Part shown: piece after piece, positions 54,267 through 62,599 of the stretch
Position numbering within the stretch: the stretch's first letter is position 1
Layout of the letters: every line of letters starts with the position of its first letter
Source: Pedobacter psychrotolerans
Lineage (GTDB): Bacteria > Bacteroidota > Bacteroidia > Sphingobacteriales > Sphingobacteriaceae
Reading direction: 5' to 3'
Assembly (NCBI RefSeq): GCF_004340665.1
Contig: NZ_SLWO01000006.1
Location: 1 to 64,000, forward strand
Length of the DNA: 64,000 nt
Made by a program: the position numbers and the translations under genes
Notes under the pieces: model-generated
What the model was told of the DNA's origin: nothing
The model's database searches: none
What the model saw: the letters and a program-made list of their open reading frames with translations, nothing else

Positions 54267-55676
54267 ATGAATAGAAGATCCTTTATCCAAAAAACAAGTC
54301 TCTTAACCACTACACTTTTTGTTAGTCTCAAAGCTTTCCCATCATCAATGTTTTCTGTTGATGGCGTGGTAAGTGGTTCGGTTACCAGTAAAGGTAAGGC
54401 CGTAGCAGGTGCAGTAATTTCCGACGGATATCAGGTGGTACAAACAGATAAAGCAGGCCAATACGAAATTAAGCTGAATGATCTTGCCCGTTTTGTCTGG
54501 ATCAGTACACCTGCAGGCTATGAATTTAAAACAGAAAGCAGCATTTCAAGACATTATTATAAGCCGGATACCGCTGGAAAACTGAATTTCGACCTTCAAC
54601 CTTTGAAGCAAAAAGACAACAGACATAACTTCATTATCTGGGCTGATCCTCAGGTAAAAAATAAAAGTGATGTACAGCAAATGATGGAAACTTCAGTTCC
54701 TGACACTAAAAAAGTGGTTGCAGGAATGGGTAAAATACCTGTTCATGGTATTGGAGTGGGTGATTTAGTTTGGGATAATTTTGATTTATTCCCAGCTTAT
54801 GACGAAGCAATTGCACAAATCGGCATCCCTTTTTTCCAGGCATTGGGAAACCACGATCAGGATTACAGACAAGGTGGTGATGATACATCTGACAGAACCT
54901 TTCAGGCTCATTACGGCCCGACTTATTATTCTTTCAACAGAGGTAAAGCACACTATGTGGTACTGGATGATGTAAGATACTTAGGCACAGAGCGAAATTA
55001 TGATGGCTATATCACGCCAACACAGCTGGATTGGCTGGCTAAAGATTTGCAATTCGTGCCGAAAGATGCCTTATTGATTATCTGCCTACATATCCCGGTG
55101 CATAACTCCGTAAAAAACAACGATGATTTTTATGCTGTGATTAAGGATTACAGCAATGTTCACATCATGTCTGGCCACACGCATTTTAATAAAAACGTAA
55201 TTAAGAATGGTGTTTTCGAGCATAACCATGGTACCGTTTGTGGTGGCTGGTGGACTGGTCCAATTTGTGAAGATGGAACACCTCGTGGTTATGGCGTTTA
55301 CGAAGTGGATGGAACAAAACTTAAATGGCATTATAAATCCACTGGTCGCGATAGAAAAGAGCAGCTGGCCGTTTATGTAGAAACTTTAACCAACCAGAAG
55401 AGGCTGATTGCCAATGTTTGGAACTATGATCCGGAATGGAAGGTTGAATATTTTCTTGATGGAAAAGCAATGGGTACACTGGCGCAACAAGATGGATTTG
55501 ATCCTCTTGCAGTAAAGTTGTATAAAGGGGATAAACTTCCCAACCCAAGATCCTTTGTAGAAGCCCGTTCAACGGACCACTTATTTATGGCACATTTCGA
55601 TCCTTCTGTTAGAAAGGTAAAAGTTGTTGCCACTGATCGGTTTGGAGAGAAGTTCGAATCAGAGGTAAGTGCCTAG
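54267..55676 (+). CDS. Secreted calcineurin-like metallophosphoesterase
   Basis: A 469-residue phosphoesterase with a Tat-like signal (NRRSFIQKTSLL). Domains: a beta-sandwich (residues 30-115, GSVTSKGKAVAGAVISDG), the two-metal catalytic fold with WADPQ, GVGDLVWDN, ALGNHDQDY, CLHIPVHN and MSGHTHFN, and a C-terminal beta domain (about 375-469). All metal ligand motifs are present. It should cleave phosphomono- or phosphodiesters outside the cytoplasm. It opens the enzyme part of the SusCD locus, followed by GDPD 35 bp later. Confidence 0.9.
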   Translation: MNRRSFIQKTSLLTTTLFVSLKAFPSSMFSVDGVVSGSVTSKGKAVAGAVISDGYQVVQTDKAGQYEIKLNDLARFVWISTPAGYEFKTESSISRHYYKPDTAGKLNFDLQPLKQKDNRHNFIIWADPQVKNKSDVQQMMETSVPDTKKVVAGMGKIPVHGIGVGDLVWDNFDLFPAYDEAIAQIGIPFFQALGNHDQDYRQGGDDTSDRTFQAHYGPTYYSFNRGKAHYVVLDDVRYLGTERNYDGYITPTQLDWLAKDLQFVPKDALLIICLHIPVHNSVKNNDDFYAVIKDYSNVHIMSGHTHFNKNVIKNGVFEHNHGTVCGGWWTGPICEDGTPRGYGVYEVDGTKLKWHYKSTGRDRKEQLAVYVETLTNQKRLIANVWNYDPEWKVEYFLDGKAMGTLAQQDGFDPLAVKLYKGDKLPNPRSFVEARSTDHLFMAHFDPSVRKVKVVATDRFGEKFESEVSA

Positions 55677-55710
55677 TCACCATCATTTTAAAAAATCATA
55701 ACTTAACTCA

Positions 55711-56622
55711 TTGAAAATGAAATTAATTAAGTCAGCTATTTTACTTACAGCAGCATCTTTTTTAGCACTAAATTCTAATGGACAGAAAACTGCTTCATTT
55801 CCAGCCTTTAGTGCAGAAGCGCATCGGGGCGGGAGAGGGCTAATGCCTGAAAATACCATTAAAGCCATGATCAATACGCTAAAAATAAAGGGTATTACGA
55901 CATTGGAAATGGATACGCACATTACTAAAGATGGCCAGGTGGTGGTTACACATGATGATTATTTGAGCCCGGCATTTATGCTTACGCCTGATGGAAAAGA
56001 TATCCCTGAGGCTGATGCAAAGAAATATCCTGTATTCGGGATGAATTATGCAGAATTAAAACAGTTTGATCTTGGTACGAAATATTATGATTTGTTTCCA
56101 ACACAACAGAAAGTTAAAACTTACATTCCGTTGTTGTCAAATCTGATTGATTCGGTACAATACGATATTAATAAAAATAAACGTCAGCAGTTCTTTTACA
56201 ATATCGAAACCAAATGCAGTCCGCAAGGGGATGGACAGACCAATCCCACGCCAGAGGTGTTTGTTAAGTTATTAATGGATGTTATTGAGAAAAAGAAAAT
56301 TTCTTCTTTTGTAGTGATTCAGTCTTTCGATAAGAGAACCATTCAAATCATTCACGAGAAATATCCGCACATCAAAACATCTTTCCTCGTAGCGAATAAA
56401 AAATCTTATGAAGAAAACATCGCTGATTTAGGTTATAAGCCGTTTATTTTAAGTCCGATATGGCAAATGGTAACTACAGATATGGTAACTAAAGCACATG
56501 CTAATGGCGTTAAAATTATTCCCTGGACAGCCAATAAGCTGGAAGATATTCAAAAATTAAAAGCCTTAAATGTTGATGGTATTATTTCAGATTATCCTGA
56601 TATTTTAGTTCAGGCAAAATAA
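55711..56622 (+). CDS. Secreted glycerophosphodiester phosphodiesterase
   Basis: A 303-residue GDPD with a Sec signal peptide. Catalytic motifs are AHRGGRGLMPENT (His-Arg near residues 38-39) and LEMDTHITKDGQVVVTHDDY with the Glu, Asp and second His. The later WTANKLEDIQKLKALNVDGIISDYPD is typical for the family. It hydrolyses glycerophosphodiesters, such as deacylated phospholipids or glycerol-phosphate polymers, to glycerol-3-phosphate plus alcohol. Between a phosphoesterase and an SGNH hydrolase, it fits a phosphodiester-degradation set. Confidence 0.9.
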   Translation: MKMKLIKSAILLTAASFLALNSNGQKTASFPAFSAEAHRGGRGLMPENTIKAMINTLKIKGITTLEMDTHITKDGQVVVTHDDYLSPAFMLTPDGKDIPEADAKKYPVFGMNYAELKQFDLGTKYYDLFPTQQKVKTYIPLLSNLIDSVQYDINKNKRQQFFYNIETKCSPQGDGQTNPTPEVFVKLLMDVIEKKKISSFVVIQSFDKRTIQIIHEKYPHIKTSFLVANKKSYEENIADLGYKPFILSPIWQMVTTDMVTKAHANGVKIIPWTANKLEDIQKLKALNVDGIISDYPDILVQAK

Positions 56623-56644
56623 TTAAGTTTGAAGAAAAAAACTC

Positions 56645-57337
56645 ATGAAATTATTTCCCTTCCGCAAATATTTTACTGCATTCAGCTTATTACTTTTAGT
56701 AGCCGTTTCTGTTAAATCGCAAACCGTAACATGGGACAGCACTTACCGGCCTGGCAAATATGTTGAATTAGTTAAAAAATTTAAAGACGATCTAAAATCA
56801 AAAAAGGATATTGTTTTTTTAGGCAACAGCATTACGGCTGGAACAGATTGGTCAAAACTTCTTGATTTACCACTGGCTAAAAACCGGGGCATCTCCGGCG
56901 ATATTACATTTGGTGTTTTAGAAAGGCTACAGGATGTGATTGACGGAAAGCCGTCGAAGGTTTTTATACTGATCGGAATCAATGATATATCCAGAAATAT
57001 TCCAGATAGCATCATTCTGAAAAATTATAAAATGATGATTTCAAGAATTAGAAAAGGATCTAGAAAAACGCAGATTTATTTCAATACCCTTCTGCCAGTA
57101 AATAGTTCATTTGAGAAATTTAAAAATCATTACGGTAAGGATCAACATATTCTTTATCTCAATGAGGAGATCAGAAAGTTTACCTCCAAAAACGTTACCG
57201 TTATTGATCTTTATCCACATTTTACTGATTCGGATCAGCATTTAAATGCCGCGTTAACTAAAGATGGACTCCATTTACTACCTGCGGGATATGATGTTTG
57301 GGCAGCATTCTTAAAGAAAAGTGGTTATTTAAATTAA
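56645..57337 (+). CDS. Secreted SGNH/GDSL hydrolase
   Basis: A 230-residue SGNH hydrolase with a Sec signal. Block I FLGNSITAGTDW has Asn-Ser as nucleophile region, block II is RGISGDITFGVL, block III LIGINDISRN, and block V DGLHLLPAGY supplies Asp and His. It is an esterase or lipase-like enzyme removing acyl or acetyl groups. As last gene of the locus (23 bp after GDPD) it might free ester decorations or fatty acids from the phosphodiester substrate. Substrate is inferred. Confidence 0.87.
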   Translation: MKLFPFRKYFTAFSLLLLVAVSVKSQTVTWDSTYRPGKYVELVKKFKDDLKSKKDIVFLGNSITAGTDWSKLLDLPLAKNRGISGDITFGVLERLQDVIDGKPSKVFILIGINDISRNIPDSIILKNYKMMISRIRKGSRKTQIYFNTLLPVNSSFEKFKNHYGKDQHILYLNEEIRKFTSKNVTVIDLYPHFTDSDQHLNAALTKDGLHLLPAGYDVWAAFLKKSGYLN

Positions 57338-57379
57338 TGGAGCAAATCACGTTTTAGTATTTATTTAAAACTAAAAGAG

Positions 57380-57403
57380 CGCCTGGAATTTTACTTCCAG
57401 GCG
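57380..57403 (+). terminator. Terminator of the SusCD-phosphodiester operon
   Basis: Perfect 9-bp stem CGCCTGGAA/TTCCAGGCG with a six-base loop, followed by a T-rich tract (ATCTTTATTTAT). It lies between the SGNH gene and the convergent Spy-like gene. Confidence 0.85.
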
Positions 57404-57438
57404 ATCTTTATTTATCGAATATTATATTTTACTGAGGA

Positions 57439-57873
57439 TTAGCCTTCAACTGGTGCTTTATCAGTTCTGTCTCCACGATTCAATCCTTTACGCATCTTTC
57501 CACCTTTCTCTCTTGCTTCTGCACGAAAAGCTTCCATTTTAGTTTTTTGATCTGCAGTTAAGATTGCATCAATTTTTGCCTTTTGTTCTTTCATTGCCGT
57601 TTTACGCTCATTCATTTTACCTTTCATATCGCTATGATCGGTTTTTCTCCAGGCTTCCATCTTTTTAGCATTTTCAAGTTCAACAGCATAGATTTTTGAT
57701 TTTTGATCTGCGGTTAAGCTTAATTTTTTTTCTAATCTGGAAGTAGCCTTCTCTGCTCTTTGTTCAGCAGTCATTTTAGGCATTTGTTTTCTTGATGTTC
57801 TGGAACTGTCTTGCGCAAATGCAGCAGTAAAACCCATTACTGCTATCGCGATTGTTAAGATTGCTTTTTTCAT
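57439..57873 (-). CDS. Periplasmic Spy/LTXXQ-like basic helical protein
   Basis: A 144-residue secreted protein (signal peptide to about AFAQ, residue 21). The mature part is helical and very charged, with two repeated patterns LTADQKSKIYAVELENAKKM and LTADQKTKMEAFRAEAREK of the LTxxQ kind found in Spy/CpxP-like chaperones. The end is basic (KGGKMRKGLNRGDRTDK). A periplasmic chaperone or metal-linked stress role is inferred. Minus strand, next to the S24 repressor. Confidence 0.72.
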   Translation of the reverse strand: MKKAILTIAIAVMGFTAAFAQDSSRTSRKQMPKMTAEQRAEKATSRLEKKLSLTADQKSKIYAVELENAKKMEAWRKTDHSDMKGKMNERKTAMKEQKAKIDAILTADQKTKMEAFRAEAREKGGKMRKGLNRGDRTDKAPVEG

Positions 57874-57949
57874 GTTCTTATTATTTATGTGTTTGTATAA
57901 TAGAGATGAAAAGCATCAAACAGTTTAATCGGGCATAAGTTAAAAAGTG

Positions 57950-58726
57950 TTAATTTTTATTTAACTGAGAAATTGATTTTTGCATTTGTGCCATCATTTG
58001 GGTTAAGGTTTCCATTGTTGGATCTGGTGCAGGTTCAGGTAAAGAAGTAGAGATATAAGCCTTTGCCTTCCAGATTTCAAGAATATCATCTGCAGCAATG
58101 GTATATGGATCATACACTTTATTGTCAGAAATTAATTTCAAATCTTTATTTTCCTTAAAACGGTTTCCAGCCCTTTTATAAACTACACCTTCATTTTTAC
58201 TGATGATGACGTAAGTTTCACCTGTTTTAACTTCATTCCAATTATCTAGATATTCACCAATAATTATACTTCCAGGCTGAACGGGTAACATACTGTCGCC
58301 CATAATTTCGAAAGCCCGGAATGTACCCTGGCGAAGTGCGGGTAGTGGTAATTGAAATTTAGGAAGATCGCTGATGTATTGCGGATCGGAAAAGCCATTA
58401 AGATAACCAGCACTGGCTTTTACAGGTACTAACTCGATGTTTTCTCTGTCGTTCTGATCTACCGAAATACTCAATACCCTTAAATTAGAACCAGCACTTT
58501 TTAACTTCGGTTTCCAGCTATCACTTATCTTTTCATTAATGAATTCATCAATGGTTAAATCGAAATATTCTGCTATTTTTTTTAGCAAGTCATATTTTGG
58601 CTCTGCTCTATCTTCTTCATAGGCACCAATAAGTGATCTCTTGATTTCCATGATATCAGCGAAATTCTGCTGCGTATGGCCCTTTTTCTTTCTGAGATAC
58701 TTTAAGTTATTTGAAATATTCGACAT
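57950..58726 (-). CDS. XRE-type repressor with S24 (LexA-like) peptidase domain
   Basis: A 258-residue repressor. The N-terminal helix-turn-helix is LKYLRKKKGHTQQNFADIM, then YEEDRAEPKYDLLKKIAEYFD (residues 7-55). The S24 self-cleavage domain has a candidate Ala-Gly cleavage site in KASAGYLNGF near residue 106, the serine in FEIMGDSMLP and the lysine in GVVYKRAGN. These fit autoproteolysis in a DNA-damage type response. An inverted repeat lies in the divergent gap to the GIY-YIG-like gene. Confidence 0.88.
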   Translation of the reverse strand: MSNISNNLKYLRKKKGHTQQNFADIMEIKRSLIGAYEEDRAEPKYDLLKKIAEYFDLTIDEFINEKISDSWKPKLKSAGSNLRVLSISVDQNDRENIELVPVKASAGYLNGFSDPQYISDLPKFQLPLPALRQGTFRAFEIMGDSMLPVQPGSIIIGEYLDNWNEVKTGETYVIISKNEGVVYKRAGNRFKENKDLKLISDNKVYDPYTIAADDILEIWKAKAYISTSLPEPAPDPTMETLTQMMAQMQKSISQLNKN

Positions 58727-58754
58727 AAAAATAAATTTTAAAATAAATTTGGAA

Positions 58755-58796
58755 TTACTAAAATAGTTAGTAATTTTATGCTCATAAAGTTAGTAA
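58755..58796. promoter_or_regulatory. Candidate operator of the S24 repressor
   Basis: Perfect inverted repeat TTACTAA-N5-TTAGTAA (58755-58773), plus a third half-site TTAGTAA at 58790-58796, 23 bp from the second. All lie in the gap between the repressor and the divergent GIY-YIG-like gene. Confidence 0.6.
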
Positions 58797-58858
58797 TATT
58801 ATTTTGAATTGCAAGAAGGTATACTAAATAGTTTAGTTTAATTAAAAATTTGAAGATT

Positions 58859-59209
58859 ATGAAAAAGTTTGTTTACATCGTTACCGACAGAAATCGCACC
58901 AGCATGCATGTAGGCATGAGTTCTGATTTAATTAAAACATTAGATTTCTATAAACAGATGCCAAATTTGTTTTTTGATAATGGACAACAATTAACCCGTT
59001 TAGTATACTTTGAAGAATTTAAAAGTGAAGCACAAGCGTTGGCACGTTTTAAAATAATAAGTCGGTTTACCAGAATGCAAAAGGAGCGTTTAGTAAGGTC
59101 TTGCAATCCGGATTGGATAGATTTAACAATTGGTTTAGATTTCGAAAACATATTGCTACATAGAAATGTAACCAATCAGATTAATCTGGCTTTTACCAGC
59201 TTATCATAA
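58859..59209 (+). CDS. Degenerate GIY-YIG domain protein
   Basis: A 116-residue protein (ATG at 58859; a TTG at 58850 would add three residues) that reads as a single GIY-YIG fold: KKFVYIVTDRNRTSMHVGMSSDLIKT-like start, then LTRLVYFEEFKSEAQALARFK and NPDWIDL. The hallmark residues are lost: the second motif is HVG rather than Y-x-G, the usual catalytic arginine is absent and the conserved glutamate in the AIxREK region is not clear. It is probably not an active nuclease. It is divergent from the S24 repressor, so it may be under its control. Confidence 0.75.
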   Translation: MKKFVYIVTDRNRTSMHVGMSSDLIKTLDFYKQMPNLFFDNGQQLTRLVYFEEFKSEAQALARFKIISRFTRMQKERLVRSCNPDWIDLTIGLDFENILLHRNVTNQINLAFTSLS

Positions 59210-59230
59210 AGTAAAATACTTCTTGCACAA

Positions 59231-59264
59231 AAAAAGCGCTCCAATTTAAATGGGAACGCTTTTT
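59231..59264. terminator. Terminator between the GIY-YIG-like and peptidase genes
   Basis: AAAAAGCG/CGCTTTTT stem with A and T flanks on both strands and further pairing inside. Convergent genes on both sides. Confidence 0.8.
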
Positions 59265-59283
59265 AAGTTGGATCAAATGCTGA

Positions 59284-62200
59284 TTACCAACCAGGTGCAA
59301 AGGTTAAGCCAAATACGCCACTTTTAACATCTTTACGCTGGAATGGAATGGCGTAATAAGGTTCAAGAACAAAATAACCAAAAACATTTACCCTTAAAGA
59401 GATACCCACGCTCATTACAGGAACACGCTCGGTTGTAGATTGAAATGTAAGTTGGTTTCCTTTGCTATCTAAAGCAGGATTTCCATTGGCATCTTTTAAA
59501 ATCTCCGTTACATAAGTTGGTTCGTTTTTAAATTTGACTTTCGTGTCATTCGTCCAGGCTAAACCAGCATCGAAGAATAAATTTAAATCGCTAAAAAGGA
59601 ATTTAGATGGTATTGCCGCCAGTTTCTTAGGTCCGGTAAAAGGTAACCTAAGTTCGAAATTGAATACAGCAATCTTACTACCTGTTAACTGATTGATATC
59701 AAAAGATTCTGAAGATTGAGCTGAAGTCGTTTTATAAATCGAATTTGATTCATATCCTCGTACTAAATAAGGATAGCCCACATACATGGGATAGAGGCGA
59801 TCAGCATCTTTGCCAATTCTTAAAGTATTATAAGTTCTAGCAGCTATAGTAACTGGTTTTAATCTCCAGTACTTTCTTAAGTCTGCAGTTACACCTGAAA
59901 AATTGTATGTACCAAAATATTTTTCTGCACTTACACGGTATCTAAAACCATCTAACGGACCAGTAAGACCAAAAATAGAATTATCCCCAACAAAGCCCGC
60001 ATTTACTTGGTAAAGGGTAAAGGAATTAAAAGGAATGCCATAATCCTGTGAAGCTATTTCATTTGAAATCCTTTTTCGGTCAGAACCTATATAACTACCT
60101 GCCGAATTGTAATAATTGCTATATCGATCGATCCTATAACTGTAACGCGAAAACGCGCCACCTAATTCAAAACGATGAATTTTACTAAATGGATATGCTG
60201 CAAAAAGCTGTACCTGATCTTCAAAAGTTCTAATGATATCTGTATTTTGTGATACCGCATCAACAGTAGTGTTATTGTCTGCTGGCAGTTTCTCATAGCT
60301 AACCGAATTAAAACCTGATACATATGGAATGTGAGAAACCGCAGCACCCCAATTAATTCTGCTTTTCTGGTTAATGTATCCTACCAAACCTCCGGCATCA
60401 TAAATCTGTCCATTAACGGAGATATTGGCAATGATCTGATTTGTTCCTAAAATATCACTGAACATACCCACGATACCACCTGAAACCCCGGTACCAAATC
60501 GACTTGAAGAAACACCAACGCCACTATTCGCCAAATAATCCAGTCTGAATTTAGGTTTGTAGGCCACTGTTTTTAAAGAATCTGTCACCACTTTTTCAAA
60601 CCTGTCGAAGTTGTTTAAATTAGAGTTTACAATGTTTACCCCAATATTTTCCATAGGTGGAAGAATTGCGGCATCAAAATTTTCATTCTGATTTCCAATT
60701 CTTTTTGGTTTGAAGCTACTTAGTTTGGCATTATATAGGGTGTAACGTTGGTAACGGTAATAGCTATAAACAATATCATCAGTAGGGGATACTGAAATCG
60801 CAGGTGAAAATTCTGTAATCCCACTAATTCCTGTGAAATAATCAGTAAGCTGGTCAACAGTGTTATCAGTAAAATTGTATTTGTAAAGGTTTCTAAAGCC
60901 ATCTCTGTTGGATAAGAAATAAATATTCTGGCTATTTCCAGAAAATTGTGCGTTTAAGTTATTGGCACCTGGAAAGACATTTAAATTGCTAACCGTTTTA
61001 TTTTCAATATCATAAATGGCCAAGTTAATAGGATTTACTGCATTTATATTATTGGTTTGGATAGCTGCTCTGTCTGAAGAGAATACAATCTTTTTTCCAT
61101 CAGGAGAATAATTAGGCGCATAATCAGAATAAACATCATTGGTAATTTGAGTAATTTGCTTTGTATCTAAATTATAAGAAAAAATATCACTCTGGCCTTC
61201 TACCATTCCTGAAAACGCAATATCTTTTCCATTTGGAGACCAGGTAAGATTTCCAAATTGCTGTACCTGTTGCATAGAGGTTTGGGAAATGGTTGTTCCA
61301 TTTGATACATTAATGATCATCATCTGGTTTCTGCCATGACTGAAAATACTAAATGCAAACTGCTTGCTGTCTGGCGACCAGGCACCAGCAGATTCGATAA
61401 AATTAAAATCATCAATATGGCCATTACTGATCTGGCTACTTAGCTTCCTGATGATTCTTCCTGTTTTGGCATCGGCCAGAAACAGATCAATACCAAAAAG
61501 ATCTTTTTCAGACATGAAAGCTAAATATTTTCCATCTGGACTCAGAGCAGGAGCGACGTTCATGTTTCCCGCATTTTTATTGTCTATAATTTTAGTTCCC
61601 GTAATTTTGATCTGCGAACTATCCGCCTTCAGCATCGGCTTATAGTGTGCATCAATGGCGTTTTTCCATAAGCCAGACAAAGTCTTATCATCATAGCCAA
61701 AAGTATATCGAATGGCGTTTTGATAGCCATATTTTGCCGTATTCTTAAATAAAGGAACAATGGTGGTATCTCCGTATTGAGAACCTATATAAGTCCAGAA
61801 TGCCTGACCATAACGGTAAGGAAAGTATTTATTGGAATTGGTTAAATCTTTCAATGAAGGGATATCTCGGTTCAGCATGGCATCACGCATCCACATGGAA
61901 GTAAAGGCATCCTTTTTACCGATAGAAAGGTACTCTGCCATTCCTTCAACCATCCAAAGTGGTGTCTGGCCTACATTTTCCAGACTAATAGAATCTTTTT
62001 CTAAAAGTGTATGGTATTGAAATGCGTGAACTAATTCATGACCCAGTACGTGCCTGGTTTGACTGTTTAGTTCCATTACTGGCATAATTACCCTATTCTT
62101 TAAAGCTTCCGTTACACCACCTGTACCTATACTTATTTCACCCTGCAATGCAGTGGTTTGCTGAAAATCGGGATGGTTGTTATAAAGGATAATCGGATTT

Positions 62201-62457
62201 TTCTTTAAAAAAGTATCTCTGAATACTTCCTGATGCATTTTATACCAGGTCTCTGCCTCCTGAGAAAATTTCTTTAATAAGGCTTCATTTTTTATATAAT
62301 AATAAATTTCAAAATGTGGTGTTTGCAACACCTTGAAATCAAGTTTTTTATACCTTACTTTATTTTGTCCGAAATACTGCGCCTGAACTGAAAAGGAAAT
62401 TACAAGTAAGAACAATAGTAGAAGGTACCTGCTTATTAAAGTAGAGCCTTTTTTCAT
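59284..62457 (-). CDS. Gluzincin-type peptidase fused to TolB-like propeller and outer-membrane barrel
   Basis: A 1057-residue protein with a signal peptide (to about VQAQ, residue 27). Residues 40-260 form a metallopeptidase: HELVH at 140-144 and the third ligand Glu171 in WMVEGMAEY, in the peptidase MA-like arrangement. Residues about 290-600 have repeats of the YSPDGKKIVFSSD type, a TolB/WD40-like beta-propeller. The last 400 residues look like an outer-membrane beta-barrel ending in an aromatic (FAPGW). It is probably an outer-membrane protease-like protein. Function is not known to me. Confidence 0.78.
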   Translation of the reverse strand: MKKGSTLISRYLLLLFLLVISFSVQAQYFGQNKVRYKKLDFKVLQTPHFEIYYYIKNEALLKKFSQEAETWYKMHQEVFRDTFLKKNPIILYNNHPDFQQTTALQGEISIGTGGVTEALKNRVIMPVMELNSQTRHVLGHELVHAFQYHTLLEKDSISLENVGQTPLWMVEGMAEYLSIGKKDAFTSMWMRDAMLNRDIPSLKDLTNSNKYFPYRYGQAFWTYIGSQYGDTTIVPLFKNTAKYGYQNAIRYTFGYDDKTLSGLWKNAIDAHYKPMLKADSSQIKITGTKIIDNKNAGNMNVAPALSPDGKYLAFMSEKDLFGIDLFLADAKTGRIIRKLSSQISNGHIDDFNFIESAGAWSPDSKQFAFSIFSHGRNQMMIINVSNGTTISQTSMQQVQQFGNLTWSPNGKDIAFSGMVEGQSDIFSYNLDTKQITQITNDVYSDYAPNYSPDGKKIVFSSDRAAIQTNNINAVNPINLAIYDIENKTVSNLNVFPGANNLNAQFSGNSQNIYFLSNRDGFRNLYKYNFTDNTVDQLTDYFTGISGITEFSPAISVSPTDDIVYSYYRYQRYTLYNAKLSSFKPKRIGNQNENFDAAILPPMENIGVNIVNSNLNNFDRFEKVVTDSLKTVAYKPKFRLDYLANSGVGVSSSRFGTGVSGGIVGMFSDILGTNQIIANISVNGQIYDAGGLVGYINQKSRINWGAAVSHIPYVSGFNSVSYEKLPADNNTTVDAVSQNTDIIRTFEDQVQLFAAYPFSKIHRFELGGAFSRYSYRIDRYSNYYNSAGSYIGSDRKRISNEIASQDYGIPFNSFTLYQVNAGFVGDNSIFGLTGPLDGFRYRVSAEKYFGTYNFSGVTADLRKYWRLKPVTIAARTYNTLRIGKDADRLYPMYVGYPYLVRGYESNSIYKTTSAQSSESFDINQLTGSKIAVFNFELRLPFTGPKKLAAIPSKFLFSDLNLFFDAGLAWTNDTKVKFKNEPTYVTEILKDANGNPALDSKGNQLTFQSTTERVPVMSVGISLRVNVFGYFVLEPYYAIPFQRKDVKSGVFGLTFAPGW

Positions 62458-62599
62458 ATGTGTGGTTTAGTGAATGAAGTTTTAAAACGTACGAAATTGA
62501 ACTATTAAGATTCAAAATCAAAAATAGTTAATGTTTAAAATATTATTTCTTATTTAACATTTCAGTGTTTATACAGGCTAATTAAATACGAGGCAATGA

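Noticed and set aside
57927..57945. TTAACA-N4-TTAACT on the minus strand before the Spy-like gene
   Set aside because: Spacer gives a 10-bp period, and the distance to a TTTG element is about 18 rather than 9-10 plus four; likely chance in AT-rich DNA.
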